Below, piece by piece: positions 8,375 through 16,102 of a stretch of DNA of 64,000 bases; the first letter of the stretch is position 1; each line of letters starts with the position of its first letter. The position numbers and the translations under genes are program-made. Where the stretch lies: assembly GCF_001808555.1 (NCBI RefSeq), contig NZ_KV793752.1, positions 2,474 through 66,473 of the forward strand, written 5' to 3'. The notes under the pieces are model-generated. The model worked only from the letters and a program-made list of their open reading frames with translations. It searched no databases and was not told the DNA's origin. This DNA is from Porphyromonas sp. HMSC065F10. Lineage in GTDB: Bacteria; Bacteroidota; Bacteroidia; Bacteroidales; Porphyromonadaceae.

Positions 8375-10771
8375 TCACGAGAGTTCGCCCCGGTCGGCAA
8401 TCCTGAGGAGGTCGCCAAAGACACCGAGCGCAGTCACCTCGGCACCCGCTCCCGCCCCGCGGATGACAAAGGGTAAGTCACCATAGCTTTCGGTGTAGAT
8501 CTCGAAGCAGGAGTCCGCACCACTGACCGAGCCGAGGGCGCTCTCGGCAGGAAGGCTTCTGAGACCGCAGGAGAGGTGGGTGGCATCGGTGCCGTCCCCG
8601 ATAGTCAGTTCTCCGACATATCTTAGCACTTCCCCTTGAGAGGTGCTCGAGAGACTCTCGAAGTAGGACTGAGCCTCGTCCAGCCGCTTCATAAAGTCGT
8701 CTGCTGAGCAGTCCCTGAGAGACGATGGAACCAAATTCTCTACTTCAATGTCTGACATCTCTGCCGCGATGCCCACCTCACGTGCGAGGATAAGGAGCTT
8801 GCGTGCCACATCGAGACCATTGAGGTCCTGCCGTGGGTCCGGCTCAGAGTAGCCGAGACGGGCAGCGGAGCGTATCGCCTCCGCATAGGAGGTGCTGTCG
8901 CTGAGTGAGGAGAGGATGTAGCCGAGGGTGCCACTGAAGAGGCCCCTGATGCGGGTGATGCGGTCGCCGGAGAGGTGCAGGAGCCGGAGGTTGTCGATCA
9001 GGGGTAGTCCGGCTCCCACATTGGTCTCATACCTATAAGTCCGCCGGTGATCCCGCAAGATCTCACGCAGCCGGAGGTAGTCGGAGTAGGGACCGGTATT
9101 AGAGATCTTATTGGAGGAGACGAGATCATAGCCCTGCTCGGCGAGCTCGCAGTAGCGAGCAGCGATGGCAGGCGAAGCGGTGTTGTCGATGACGACTACA
9201 TTCTCTAAGTAATTCTCGTCCGCATAGCGGATGATCTCGCGGATCGGGTCGTCGGAGGCGGGGGCGGCAGCCTTTCGCTTCCTCCAGTCGGTACCGATGC
9301 TCTCCTTGTCGAGGAGGAGCTGCCGGCTACTGGCTATGGCGAAGAGACGGAGGTCGACGGCTTTGTCGGAGAGGATCCGCGCCCGCTCTTCGGTCACCCG
9401 GTCGAGGAAGGCGCCCCCGACGGTGCCGTGACCGACACAGGCGATATGGATCCGCTTGGCGTGGGCAAACATCTCCCCGTGGATCACATTGAGTGCCTTC
9501 GGTACCTCTTCGTCACGGACGAGGAGGAAGAGGGTGTCACCGGTGACGGCATTATTGACCAGTAGGGGTGTGATGCCGTTTCGGATAAGGGCGGAGTAGG
9601 GATGGTCAAAGCCGGAGAGGCTGACACCGATGAGGGCAATGACGGAGAGCCCCTTCGTTGCCTCAATCGTGGGGCGGTGGACGTCCCGCTCAAACTCTCG
9701 CCTCAGTGCTGCCACGGCGTGGTCCGCTTCGCTCTCCGCCACGACGAAGCCGACACCGCGCTCCGTCGATCCCTGGGAGATGATCCCGGTGCTGATGCCC
9801 TCGTCCTTGAGGACGGAGAAGATCCTGGCATCAAAGCCGGGGAGCCCCTTCATCTCGTGCCGCTCAAAGTGGATCAGAGCCTTGCCGGAGAGGGCAGCGA
9901 TGGCTCTCGCCTGCCGGGAGGCTGGAAGGAGATGGACGAGCGTCCCCTCTTGTCGGCATCCCTCGGGGCTAAAGGAGTCGAGTATGCGGAGGGGGATCTG
10001 CTTGGCAGCAAGAGGGTCGATCGTCTTGTAGTGGAGGATCTCCGCGCCCAGCTGGGAGAGCTCAGCAGCCTCGGTGTAGGAGAGCTCGGGGATCTTGTGC
10101 GCTGAGAGGACGATGTCGGGGTGAGCGGAGTAGATGCCGTCGATATTGCTGTAGTTGTCAAGCTGAGAGGCATCAAGGAAGTTAGCGAGTAGAGCAGCTG
10201 TGTAGTTGCTTCCATTTCTTCCGAGGGTTGTCCGCACCCCCTCGTTGCTTCGGGCGATGAAGCCGGTCACGATCGGGAGGGTGTCGGCGGGGAGGTGGGC
10301 AAAGTAGCTGCGCGTCTTATCCTCCGACTCCTTGAGCTCCACATTTGCCTCACCATAGGAGTCGTCGGTGACGATGAGTTCGCCGGCGTCGATCGGCAGT
10401 GCGTGAGGTAAGAGACGGGCAATGTGGTGGGCGGAGAAGATTTCCCCAAAGGAGAGGACCTCATCCAGTGTCTTGGCACTGCACTCTCCAAGGAGTTCGA
10501 TCCCCTCGAGGAGCCTGGTAAGTCGATCTGAGAGTCCTTCGGTCCCCTCTCCTTGGTCAGCAAGGAGCCGGTGAAGGCTCTCCCGCCAGGGTTTCCCGGC
10601 TTCGGCGAGGTGAGCCAGCCCAAGGAGACGATCCGTAGTCTTGCCTCGAGCGGAGACGACGACTAAGGGAGGAGTGTCGTCAGCCTCGGCAATTTCTTGG
10701 ATGATATTGAGGGAGAGACGGAGTGGCTCTCCATTAGCGAGGGACTTGCCCCCAAACTTTAGTACACGCAT
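8375..10771 (-). CDS. thrA: bifunctional aspartate kinase/homoserine dehydrogenase
   Basis: Catalyses the first and third steps from aspartate to homoserine, the shared precursor of methionine and threonine. The 798 residues contain an N-terminal kinase domain (KFGGKSLANGEPLRLS; LGRNGSNYTAALLANFLDA near residue 190), paired ACT regulatory domains around 300-460, and a C-terminal dehydrogenase (GHGTVGGAFLDRV Rossmann loop near residue 470; SSNKISNTG; ETNVGAGLPLIDNLR). The fused arrangement follows the E. coli ThrA/MetL order. It is the last gene of the metY-metX-thrA unit, 23 bp after metX. Placement behind a methionine attenuator suggests it mainly serves methionine supply, closer in role to MetL; symbol follows homology. 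Confidence 0.93.
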   Translation of the reverse strand: MRVLKFGGKSLANGEPLRLSLNIIQEIAEADDTPPLVVVSARGKTTDRLLGLAHLAEAGKPWRESLHRLLADQGEGTEGLSDRLTRLLEGIELLGECSAKTLDEVLSFGEIFSAHHIARLLPHALPIDAGELIVTDDSYGEANVELKESEDKTRSYFAHLPADTLPIVTGFIARSNEGVRTTLGRNGSNYTAALLANFLDASQLDNYSNIDGIYSAHPDIVLSAHKIPELSYTEAAELSQLGAEILHYKTIDPLAAKQIPLRILDSFSPEGCRQEGTLVHLLPASRQARAIAALSGKALIHFERHEMKGLPGFDARIFSVLKDEGISTGIISQGSTERGVGFVVAESEADHAVAALRREFERDVHRPTIEATKGLSVIALIGVSLSGFDHPYSALIRNGITPLLVNNAVTGDTLFLLVRDEEVPKALNVIHGEMFAHAKRIHIACVGHGTVGGAFLDRVTEERARILSDKAVDLRLFAIASSRQLLLDKESIGTDWRKRKAAAPASDDPIREIIRYADENYLENVVVIDNTASPAIAARYCELAEQGYDLVSSNKISNTGPYSDYLRLREILRDHRRTYRYETNVGAGLPLIDNLRLLHLSGDRITRIRGLFSGTLGYILSSLSDSTSYAEAIRSAARLGYSEPDPRQDLNGLDVARKLLILAREVGIAAEMSDIEVENLVPSSLRDCSADDFMKRLDEAQSYFESLSSTSQGEVLRYVGELTIGDGTDATHLSCGLRSLPAESALGSVSGADSCFEIYTESYGDLPFVIRGAGAGAEVTALGVFGDLLRIADRGELS

Positions 10772-10794
10772 ACTATACTATTGTCATACTTGGA

Positions 10795-11745
10795 TTAAGG
10801 GAAGAAGGGACTCATGATCCGGCAGAGCTGGTCATACTCGATGAGGAAGGCGTCGTGACCATGGTCGGAGGCGATGGTGTGGAGCTCAGCTCGCTCTTTG
10901 CCGAAGTGCTTGAGTCCCTCGACAGTCTCTTGAGCAACGAAGTAGGGGAAAAGTCGGTCGCTGTCAATGGCGACGAGGTGGATGTCTGAGGCGATCCGTG
11001 ACAGCTCTTCCTCGCTCTCCGCTGCATGGATCGTGGAGGTGAGGAAGGTCATCACCCTGTAGGCACTCAGGCTGAAGCGCCCCTCCAGTGTACGACCATG
11101 GTAGTCGAGCCAATCAATCACCTTGGGGAGTCTACTATCCTCCACCTTTTTTCCCTCAAAGCGTCCGATGAGGGACTTCGGTGTACGGTAGGTGAGCATG
11201 GCGTGGACCCGCGCATCGTGGATGGGGCGGTCGGAGTGCTCCAGTATCAGTCGCTGTACTTCGGTCTGAGCGAGGAGCCAGTCGGAGGCCTTGTAGTCCG
11301 TGGCGATGGGGAAGAGAAGGTCCGCCAGCGTGGGCTCGAGGGTGGCGATCTGCCAAGCGAGACCACCACCGAGACTGGGCCCGATGAGTGCGTAGAGGTG
11401 ATCGACACGGAGCTCCCTCAGCACGAGCAGCCAGAGGCGAGCCACGTCCTTCACATTGAGTAGACGGGGATCATCCAGTGGAGCAGAACCGGCATATTCA
11501 TTTCCCGGGATGTCGATCGAGAGGATGGTGTAGTGGGCAGTGTCGATCGTCTGTCCGAGTCCGATGAGTTTTGCCCACCAGCCCTCCGGACCGGAGACAG
11601 CGGAGTTGCCGGTAAGGGCGTGACAGACAAGCACGATGGGAGTACTGCCGAGGGAGGGTCCCTCCACTTGGTAGGTGAGGGTGATGGAGGGGATACTCTC
11701 GCCTCGCCAATTGGTGAAGTCCGAGAAGGTTACTTGTCCGAGCAT
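10795..11745 (-). CDS. metX: homoserine O-acetyltransferase
   Basis: Activates homoserine for sulfur incorporation. This alpha/beta hydrolase-fold enzyme has 316 residues, somewhat shorter than the usual 340-380. It shows the oxyanion/entry motif VCHALTGNSAV, the nucleophile elbow GPSLGGG with Ser124, Asp262 in IDSDRLFP, and His296 in the C-terminal HGHDAFL. The DWLLAQTEVQR segment is also family-like. The start at 11745 overlaps the 3' end of metY by 16 bp, so translation is probably coupled. Acetyl versus succinyl donor cannot be proven, but the MetX fold and the neighbouring MetY favour acetyl. Confidence 0.92.
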   Translation of the reverse strand: MLGQVTFSDFTNWRGESIPSITLTYQVEGPSLGSTPIVLVCHALTGNSAVSGPEGWWAKLIGLGQTIDTAHYTILSIDIPGNEYAGSAPLDDPRLLNVKDVARLWLLVLRELRVDHLYALIGPSLGGGLAWQIATLEPTLADLLFPIATDYKASDWLLAQTEVQRLILEHSDRPIHDARVHAMLTYRTPKSLIGRFEGKKVEDSRLPKVIDWLDYHGRTLEGRFSLSAYRVMTFLTSTIHAAESEEELSRIASDIHLVAIDSDRLFPYFVAQETVEGLKHFGKERAELHTIASDHGHDAFLIEYDQLCRIMSPFFP

Positions 11746-13031
11746 ATCTGATCGAGTGCGCTTTGTAGATCCTTTTTTAGGTCCTCGATGCTCTCCAGAC
11801 CGATGGAGAGACGTATGAGATCGTCTGAGATGCCGGCCTGGCTGAGCTCGTCCTCGGTCATCTGGCTGTGGGTAGTGCCGGCGGGGTGGGTGATGAGTGA
11901 CTTGCTGTCACCGAGATTGGCAACGAGGGTGAAGAGTTGAGTACTCTCGGTCACCCTGCGAGCTGCGTGATACCCGCCCTTGGGTGCAAAGGTGAGGATA
12001 CCGCCACCAAAACCATGAAGCGAAGTGGTGCAGAGATCATTCTGCTCGTGGGAGGGAAGAGCGGGGTAGCGGACCCAGGCGACCTTAGGATTTGCCTCAA
12101 GCCACTCAGCCAGCTCACGAGTGTGATCACTGATGGCGTGTGCCCTCAGCTCAAGCGTCTCCAGCCCCTTGATCATCTCGTAGGCGTTGAGGGGGCTGAG
12201 CCCGGTGCCGAGATCCCTGAGACCGATGGCTCGAAGTGCCGTGATGAGTGCCTGGGAACCAAAAGTCTCTGTGAAGGAAATGTTATTATAAGTCGGGCAG
12301 GGCTCAGAGAGCTCAGGGAAGCGACCGCTGCCCCAGTCGTACCGACCGGAGTCGATGATCGCACCACCGAGTGTCGTGCCATTGCCGCAGACGATCTTGG
12401 TGAGAGCAGAGGTGAGGACATCGGCTCCCTCGCTGATGGCGTGGCTGATCCCCTCGGTGAGAGTGATGTCAGCCACGAGGGGCAGTCCATGGCGGTGAGC
12501 GACCTCAGATACCACGGGGATATTGGTGATGGTGAGCCGTGGGTTGCTGAGCGTCTCGCAGAATACCAGCTTCGTGCTCTCGGTGATGGCGGCCTCCACT
12601 TCTTCCACATTATTAATGTCTACAAAGGTGGTGGTGATGCCGAAGCGGGGGAGGGTAGACTCCAATAGGTTGAAGGTCCCACCGTAGATGCTATTGGAGG
12701 CGACAACGTGGTCCCCGGATCGGAGCAGGGTGAGGAAGAGTGTGCTGTGGGCACTCTGTCCGGTGGCGGTAACTACTGTACCGACGCCGCCCTCGTATGC
12801 AGCGAGCCGCCTCTCGAGGACATCCACGGTGGGGCTTCCGAGACGGGAGTAGAGGAAGCCCTCCTTGCGGAGTGCAAAAATGTCGATCGCCTCCTGCGAG
12901 TCAGCGAAGGCGTATGCGGTCGAGGCTACCAACGGGACGGACACCGCATGGTGACCCGTGGCAAGAGGATCGTAGCCGTAGTGAAGTGCAATAGTCTCCG
13001 GAGAGTACTTTGGCTGGATAGTGTGTGACAT
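11730..13031 (-). CDS. metY: O-acetylhomoserine aminocarboxypropyltransferase (PLP enzyme)
   Basis: Cys/Met-metabolism PLP enzyme that makes homocysteine from O-acetylhomoserine and sulfide. Its 433 residues match the MetY length better than cystathionine gamma-synthase (about 385). Visible features are YSRLGSPT (phosphate-side tyrosine/arginine), ATGQSAHSTL, SIYGGTFNL and the Schiff-base lysine Lys212 in SALTKIVCGNGTTLGG. The usual VDNTF cofactor motif reads ADITLTEG, a divergence worth noting. It heads the operon with metX and thrA and follows a leader-peptide attenuator (13055-13278). MetB or MetZ activity remains possible. Confidence 0.9.
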   Translation of the reverse strand: MSHTIQPKYSPETIALHYGYDPLATGHHAVSVPLVASTAYAFADSQEAIDIFALRKEGFLYSRLGSPTVDVLERRLAAYEGGVGTVVTATGQSAHSTLFLTLLRSGDHVVASNSIYGGTFNLLESTLPRFGITTTFVDINNVEEVEAAITESTKLVFCETLSNPRLTITNIPVVSEVAHRHGLPLVADITLTEGISHAISEGADVLTSALTKIVCGNGTTLGGAIIDSGRYDWGSGRFPELSEPCPTYNNISFTETFGSQALITALRAIGLRDLGTGLSPLNAYEMIKGLETLELRAHAISDHTRELAEWLEANPKVAWVRYPALPSHEQNDLCTTSLHGFGGGILTFAPKGGYHAARRVTESTQLFTLVANLGDSKSLITHPAGTTHSQMTEDELSQAGISDDLIRLSIGLESIEDLKKDLQSALDQICSDK

Positions 13032-13054
13032 AATGATAGGGTGTAGTGTATGTG

Positions 13055-13108
13055 ATGATAAAAGTGAAGCGAAACCTAACTGAGCTGTTGGCTCGTCGGT
13101 TTCGCCTC
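13055..13108 (-). terminator. attenuator terminator of the metY-metX-thrA operon
   Basis: On the minus-strand RNA, GAGGCGAAACC (13108-13098) pairs with GGTTTCGCTTC (13076-13066), ten Watson-Crick pairs plus one G-U. ACTTTTATC follows. The loop holds a small inner hairpin (GAGC...GCTC). The element lies 24 nt before the metY ATG, so it must be bypassed for expression. A competing pairing with the leader-peptide region is given in the leader entry. Confidence 0.8.
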
Positions 13109-13137
13109 GTGTGTATGAATGTTGACTTCCGAAATTG

Positions 13138-13248
13138 TTATGAGATCAATTGTGGACACGACAGAGCCGACGAGTGTACGCTGTACATTCGCATCATCAT
13201 CAGGGGCAGCATGCTGCTTGGGGATATGATATAGCTCTTTTGTCTCAT
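13138..13248 (-). CDS. methionine-rich leader peptide of the met operon (36 aa)
   Basis: A 36-codon ORF begins about 15 nt after the expected transcription start and stops before the attenuator terminator. It has six Met codons (1, 13, 17, 18, 19, 21), including three in a row, in the segment PLMMMRMYS. Codons 25-31 include CTCGTCGG and TCGTGT, which pair with CCGACGAG (RNA from 13099-13092) and ACACGA (13112-13107). That pairing would disrupt the 5' arm of the terminator. Stalling at the Met codons when charged Met-tRNA is short would leave these segments free. A ribosome reaching the TAA would cover TCGTGT and allow termination. The sequence elements are direct observations; the regulatory model is inference from classical attenuation. 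Confidence 0.8.
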   Translation of the reverse strand: MRQKSYIISPSSMLPLMMMRMYSVHSSALSCPQLIS

Positions 13249-13270
13249 AACACTTGACTTAACAGTGCGA

Positions 13271-13278
13271 CAAAGTTA
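13271..13278 (-). promoter_or_regulatory. met operon promoter, TAACTTTG with -33 TTG
   Basis: On the minus strand TTG (13300-13298), a 19-bp spacer and TAACTTTG (13278-13271) match the Bacteroidetes -33/-7 arrangement. Transcription would begin near 13263, just ahead of the leader-peptide ATG at 13248. Confidence 0.65.
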
Positions 13279-13419
13279 CGAAAATACTTTTATGTAGCAA
13301 ATTTATTTGCGTCTTATTTTTAATGCGGAATAAAATTATATCGTTTTGGTGATTTTTCGGAATATGTTTGTATTGTCTTTGAGGGGGGAATGTCTTGCTC
13401 AAGGTAGAGAAAAATGAGT

Positions 13420-13427
13420 TACCTTTG
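13420..13427 (+). promoter_or_regulatory. -7 box TACCTTTG of pyrE
   Basis: TACCTTTG lies 34 bp before the pyrE ATG, with a possible TTG at 13395. It is divergent from the met operon promoter; the 140 bp between them are AT-rich without further recognisable sites. Confidence 0.5.
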
Positions 13428-13461
13428 GATGCTGGTAATATAACTCACGAAATAACACCCT

Positions 13462-14103
13462 ATGTTTACCTCAATAACCGTAGCTGAGAAGATTGCTAAG
13501 CTCCTTTTGGATGCTCATGCAGTGTCGCTTAATCCTGAGCACCCTTACACCTGGGCCTCTGGCTGGCATAGTCCCATCTATTGTGATAATAGAGTGACGC
13601 TCTCCTCGACGGAGATCCGGACACAGATTGCTGATGCACTGGTGGCTCTGATCAGGGAGAAATTCCCTCAGGTCACAGCTGTCTCAGGTGTTGCCACGGG
13701 TGGCATTCCACAAGCGGCTCTTGTCGCTGATCGCATGCGCCTACCGCTCTCCTATATCCGCGCAAAGGCTAAGGACCATGGTATGCAAAATCAGATAGAG
13801 GGGGCTATAGATAAGGATGCCAAGGTGGTGGTTATCGAGGATCTTATCTCTACAGGCGGTAGTAGCCTCGCAGCAGCGAAGGCGCTACAGGCAGCTGGGT
13901 ATGAGGTGCTCGGACTGGTCGCCACCTACTCTCATGGCTTTGCCGTTGCAGAGGAGGCCTTTGCTGAGGCCTCTATCCCGATGTTCACCCTCAGCGACTA
14001 CGATCATGTGGTTGCAGAGGCAGAGAGGAGAGGATTTATCCACAGCGATCAAGTGGAGACCCTTAAGGAGTGGCGAAAGGATCCGGCTAACTGGGGTAAG
14101 TGA
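13462..14103 (+). CDS. pyrE: orotate phosphoribosyltransferase
   Basis: Converts orotate and PRPP to OMP in pyrimidine biosynthesis. The 213-residue protein has the type I phosphoribosyltransferase PRPP loop VVVIEDLISTGGSSLAAA around residues 117-132, the basic RAKAKDHGMQNQIEG active-site loop, and the SPIYCDNR substrate motif. It is the first gene of a four-gene plus-strand unit with an SRPBCC protein, a lipoprotein and an acyltransferase. The pyrE-SRPBCC pairing also occurs in other Bacteroidales, as far as I recall. Confidence 0.95.
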   Translation: MFTSITVAEKIAKLLLDAHAVSLNPEHPYTWASGWHSPIYCDNRVTLSSTEIRTQIADALVALIREKFPQVTAVSGVATGGIPQAALVADRMRLPLSYIRAKAKDHGMQNQIEGAIDKDAKVVVIEDLISTGGSSLAAAKALQAAGYEVLGLVATYSHGFAVAEEAFAEASIPMFTLSDYDHVVAEAERRGFIHSDQVETLKEWRKDPANWGK

Positions 14104-14126
14104 TAGACTTAGAATAGAAGATAGTA

Positions 14127-14558
14127 ATGCAGGTAATCAATAGCAGACCATTTACCATCAAGAAGGATATAGACACCGTGTTTGATCTGGCTGGGGAGCC
14201 TGAGTCAGCTCGTCACTTCTTGAGCAAGGTGGGGGACAAGCCGATGTTTAAGGATGTCTCTGTGGCAGATGACGCCATCAGTGCCAAGCTTCCTCTCGTA
14301 GGTGACATTACCCTCCGTCGCCATCGTATGGAGAAGCCCTCTCTCGTCAGCTACAAGGCTGAGGGTGCCCCTGTACCGGTGGAGCTGGTGCTCAACTTCC
14401 AGCCCGAGGGCGACAATACCCAGGCTCAAGTCTCTCTCGAAGTAGAGGCTCCCTCCTTCGTTGCCGGCATGGTGAAGACCAAGATCCAGCCCCTGCTGGA
14501 CAAGATGGCCGATAGTCTCGAACACTTGGACGTGGATCGCTTCCTTGGGAAGAAGTAA
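14127..14558 (+). CDS. SRPBCC/START-like fold protein
   Basis: A 143-residue cytoplasmic protein without signal peptide or membrane segment. Its alternating strand pattern, from an N-terminal SRPFTIKKDIDTVFDLAGEPESA through VTLRRHRMEKPSLVSYKAEG to a long C-terminal helix (KTKIQPLLDKMADSLEHL), is that of the SRPBCC (polyketide cyclase/START) superfamily. This fold binds hydrophobic ligands, but no ligand can be named. It lies 23 bp after pyrE and overlaps the next gene by 14 bp. Confidence 0.75.
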   Translation: MQVINSRPFTIKKDIDTVFDLAGEPESARHFLSKVGDKPMFKDVSVADDAISAKLPLVGDITLRRHRMEKPSLVSYKAEGAPVPVELVLNFQPEGDNTQAQVSLEVEAPSFVAGMVKTKIQPLLDKMADSLEHLDVDRFLGKK

Positions 14559-15069
14559 GTCAGTAGTACCTTACAGCCTATTCACTATAGCCACAACTCT
14601 GATACTGGCTGTGAGCGTGCTCTCTTGCGGACATCTCAGCTCAGACACTCAGATACCGGATACGTTGCCGGACCTTCCTGTAGCGTACACCATTGACCTT
14701 ATGTCCGCTGAGGGGAGGTCCATTGCTTCCCCCCAGACTGCTATCCTTATCCGCACTCCTCGACAGCAGAGTGATTTGCTTGGTGTGGGAGGGCTGATAG
14801 TTTGCCACGGACTTCCGGGTGAGGTGGAGGGCGGAGGCTATGCGGCCTACGATGCCCAGTGCCCCCTCTGCTATCCCACAGTAGGGATAGTCATACCGGA
14901 TCAGACTCCGGCTGAGGAGACGCTGATGTCTGCTACCTGCGACCACTGCTTAGCCGTCTACGATCTCTCACTCGGTGTGGGACAGCAGATCCGCAGGGAG
15001 CTACCGCCGGCTGTGCTAAAGCGCTATCCGACCCTGCTGAGGGGGAGAAACTTGCTGATTGGCAACTAA
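14545..15069 (+). CDS. lipoprotein with a Rieske-like cysteine pattern
   Basis: The frame opens with TTG at 14545, overlapping the previous gene, and gives 174 residues. GRSKS is followed by a hydrophobic stretch and the lipobox AVSVLSC, so Cys28 is the likely lipidated residue. The C-terminal half contains VCHG, QCPLC and later CDHC separated by about 40 residues. This spacing resembles exported Rieske-type or zinc-ribbon lipoproteins of Bacteroidetes, but the canonical CxH...CxxH is not intact. It may bind a metal or disulfides. The function is unknown. No ATG upstream of the lipobox was found, so the TTG start is forced. Confidence 0.6.
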   Translation: MGRSKSVVPYSLFTIATTLILAVSVLSCGHLSSDTQIPDTLPDLPVAYTIDLMSAEGRSIASPQTAILIRTPRQQSDLLGVGGLIVCHGLPGEVEGGGYAAYDAQCPLCYPTVGIVIPDQTPAEETLMSATCDHCLAVYDLSLGVGQQIRRELPPAVLKRYPTLLRGRNLLIGN

Positions 15070-15150
15070 GATGAAGAAGAGATCACGATGAAAGGTCTGC
15101 TGGTGAAGCGGGTGAAAAAGGCAATTGCTGACGATAAACTGAGGTAGACC

Positions 15151-16032
15151 ATGACTGAGAAACAGAAGACTCAGTGGGTGCTTAGGCTTTGGCGCCGACT
15201 GGGGAGGATCCCCCTTAGGAGACTATACAAGCTGTCTGATTTCTTGGCTTGGGTGGTCAGGGATGTAGTCCGGTATCGTAGAGAGGTAGTGGATCACAAT
15301 CTTCAGATAGCCTTCCCAGAGCTTACTAAGGAGGAGAGACGAAAAATTGCGAAGGACTTCTACAGCTACTTCTGCGACCTGATACTGGAGGCTCCGAGGA
15401 TGATGACTTGGTCAGAGGAGGAGATGAAGGAGCACATCACCTTTGAGGGCATAGAGCAGATCTTGGAGGATGCAGCTGGTGGACGCAATTTCACTCTGTA
15501 CATCGGGCACTATGGTCAGTGGGAGTGGATCCCGTCCATAGCTCTCTGGCTCCCAGGGGTCACTTGCGCTCAGATCTACTCTCAGCTCCACGACCCAGTC
15601 TCTGACAAGGTCATCCTCGCCAATCGGCAAGCTCATGGCAGTAAGTCGGTCGAGATGAGGGATACGCTGCGGTATGTGCTCTCAGCAAGACAGTCAGGAA
15701 AGCCCTTCGGGGTGGGGTATGTGGCTGACCAGTCTCCTTCATCAGACAAGCTTCATCACTATATCGACTTCTTTGGTCGGCAGGTGCCTACGCACGTCGG
15801 GGCAGAGAAGATCACAAGGAGGCTGGGGCTGAGTGCTTACTTCCTCGATATGCATCGCGAGCGGAGAGGTTATTGGCGGGTAAGAGTCGTCGAGATGCCC
15901 TATGACATGGAGGACGACCAGGGGGACTTCTCTCTCACGCAGCAGTTTTACGTCCTCTTAGAGGAAATGATAAGGAGGGAGCCAGCTTATTATCTATGGA
16001 GTCATAAGCGCTTCAAGTACGAAAAACGCTGA
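15151..16032 (+). CDS. lysophospholipid/lipid A acyltransferase (LpxL/HtrB family)
   Basis: Membrane-associated acyltransferase of 293 residues, probably adding a secondary acyl chain to lipid A on the inner membrane. The catalytic HX4E motif reads HYGQWE around residue 123, following the NFTLYIGH strand. Other family segments are NLQIAFPELTKEERRKIAKDFY and VADQSP with the DFFGRQVPTHVG block. An N-terminal hydrophobic segment, LYKLSDFLAWVV, anchors it. It is the last gene of the pyrE unit and is followed by a strong bidirectional terminator. Exact acyl position and chain length are not determinable. Confidence 0.88.
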   Translation: MTEKQKTQWVLRLWRRLGRIPLRRLYKLSDFLAWVVRDVVRYRREVVDHNLQIAFPELTKEERRKIAKDFYSYFCDLILEAPRMMTWSEEEMKEHITFEGIEQILEDAAGGRNFTLYIGHYGQWEWIPSIALWLPGVTCAQIYSQLHDPVSDKVILANRQAHGSKSVEMRDTLRYVLSARQSGKPFGVGYVADQSPSSDKLHHYIDFFGRQVPTHVGAEKITRRLGLSAYFLDMHRERRGYWRVRVVEMPYDMEDDQGDFSLTQQFYVLLEEMIRREPAYYLWSHKRFKYEKR

Positions 16033-16044
16033 AATGACGAAAGG

Positions 16045-16087
16045 AAAAAGCAGGACGCAAAGCACTAAGGTTTTGCGTCCTGCTTTT
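16045..16087. terminator. bidirectional terminator between the acyltransferase gene and gltX
   Basis: A-rich AAAAGCAGGACGCAAA and its exact complement TTTGCGTCCTGCTTTT flank a loop of about 10 nt. It serves both converging units. Confidence 0.9.
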
Positions 16088-16102
16088 GATTTGATAGAGA
16101 TA

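Noticed and set aside
8083-8406. Overlapping plus-strand frames through the 22-bp repeats
   Set aside because: They exist because 22-bp repeats without stops stay open in several frames; no promoter and no family match.
13046-13234. 62-codon plus-strand frame in the met leader
   Set aside because: Antisense to the leader peptide and attenuator stems, which explain the sequence better.
13055-13263. T-box or SAM riboswitch in the metY leader
   Set aside because: No T-box sequence or SAM aptamer core is visible; the Met-codon ORF and competing stems fit an attenuator.
15088-15147. 19-codon frame between the lipoprotein and acyltransferase genes
   Set aside because: Too short and unsupported; no leader-peptide features or terminator.
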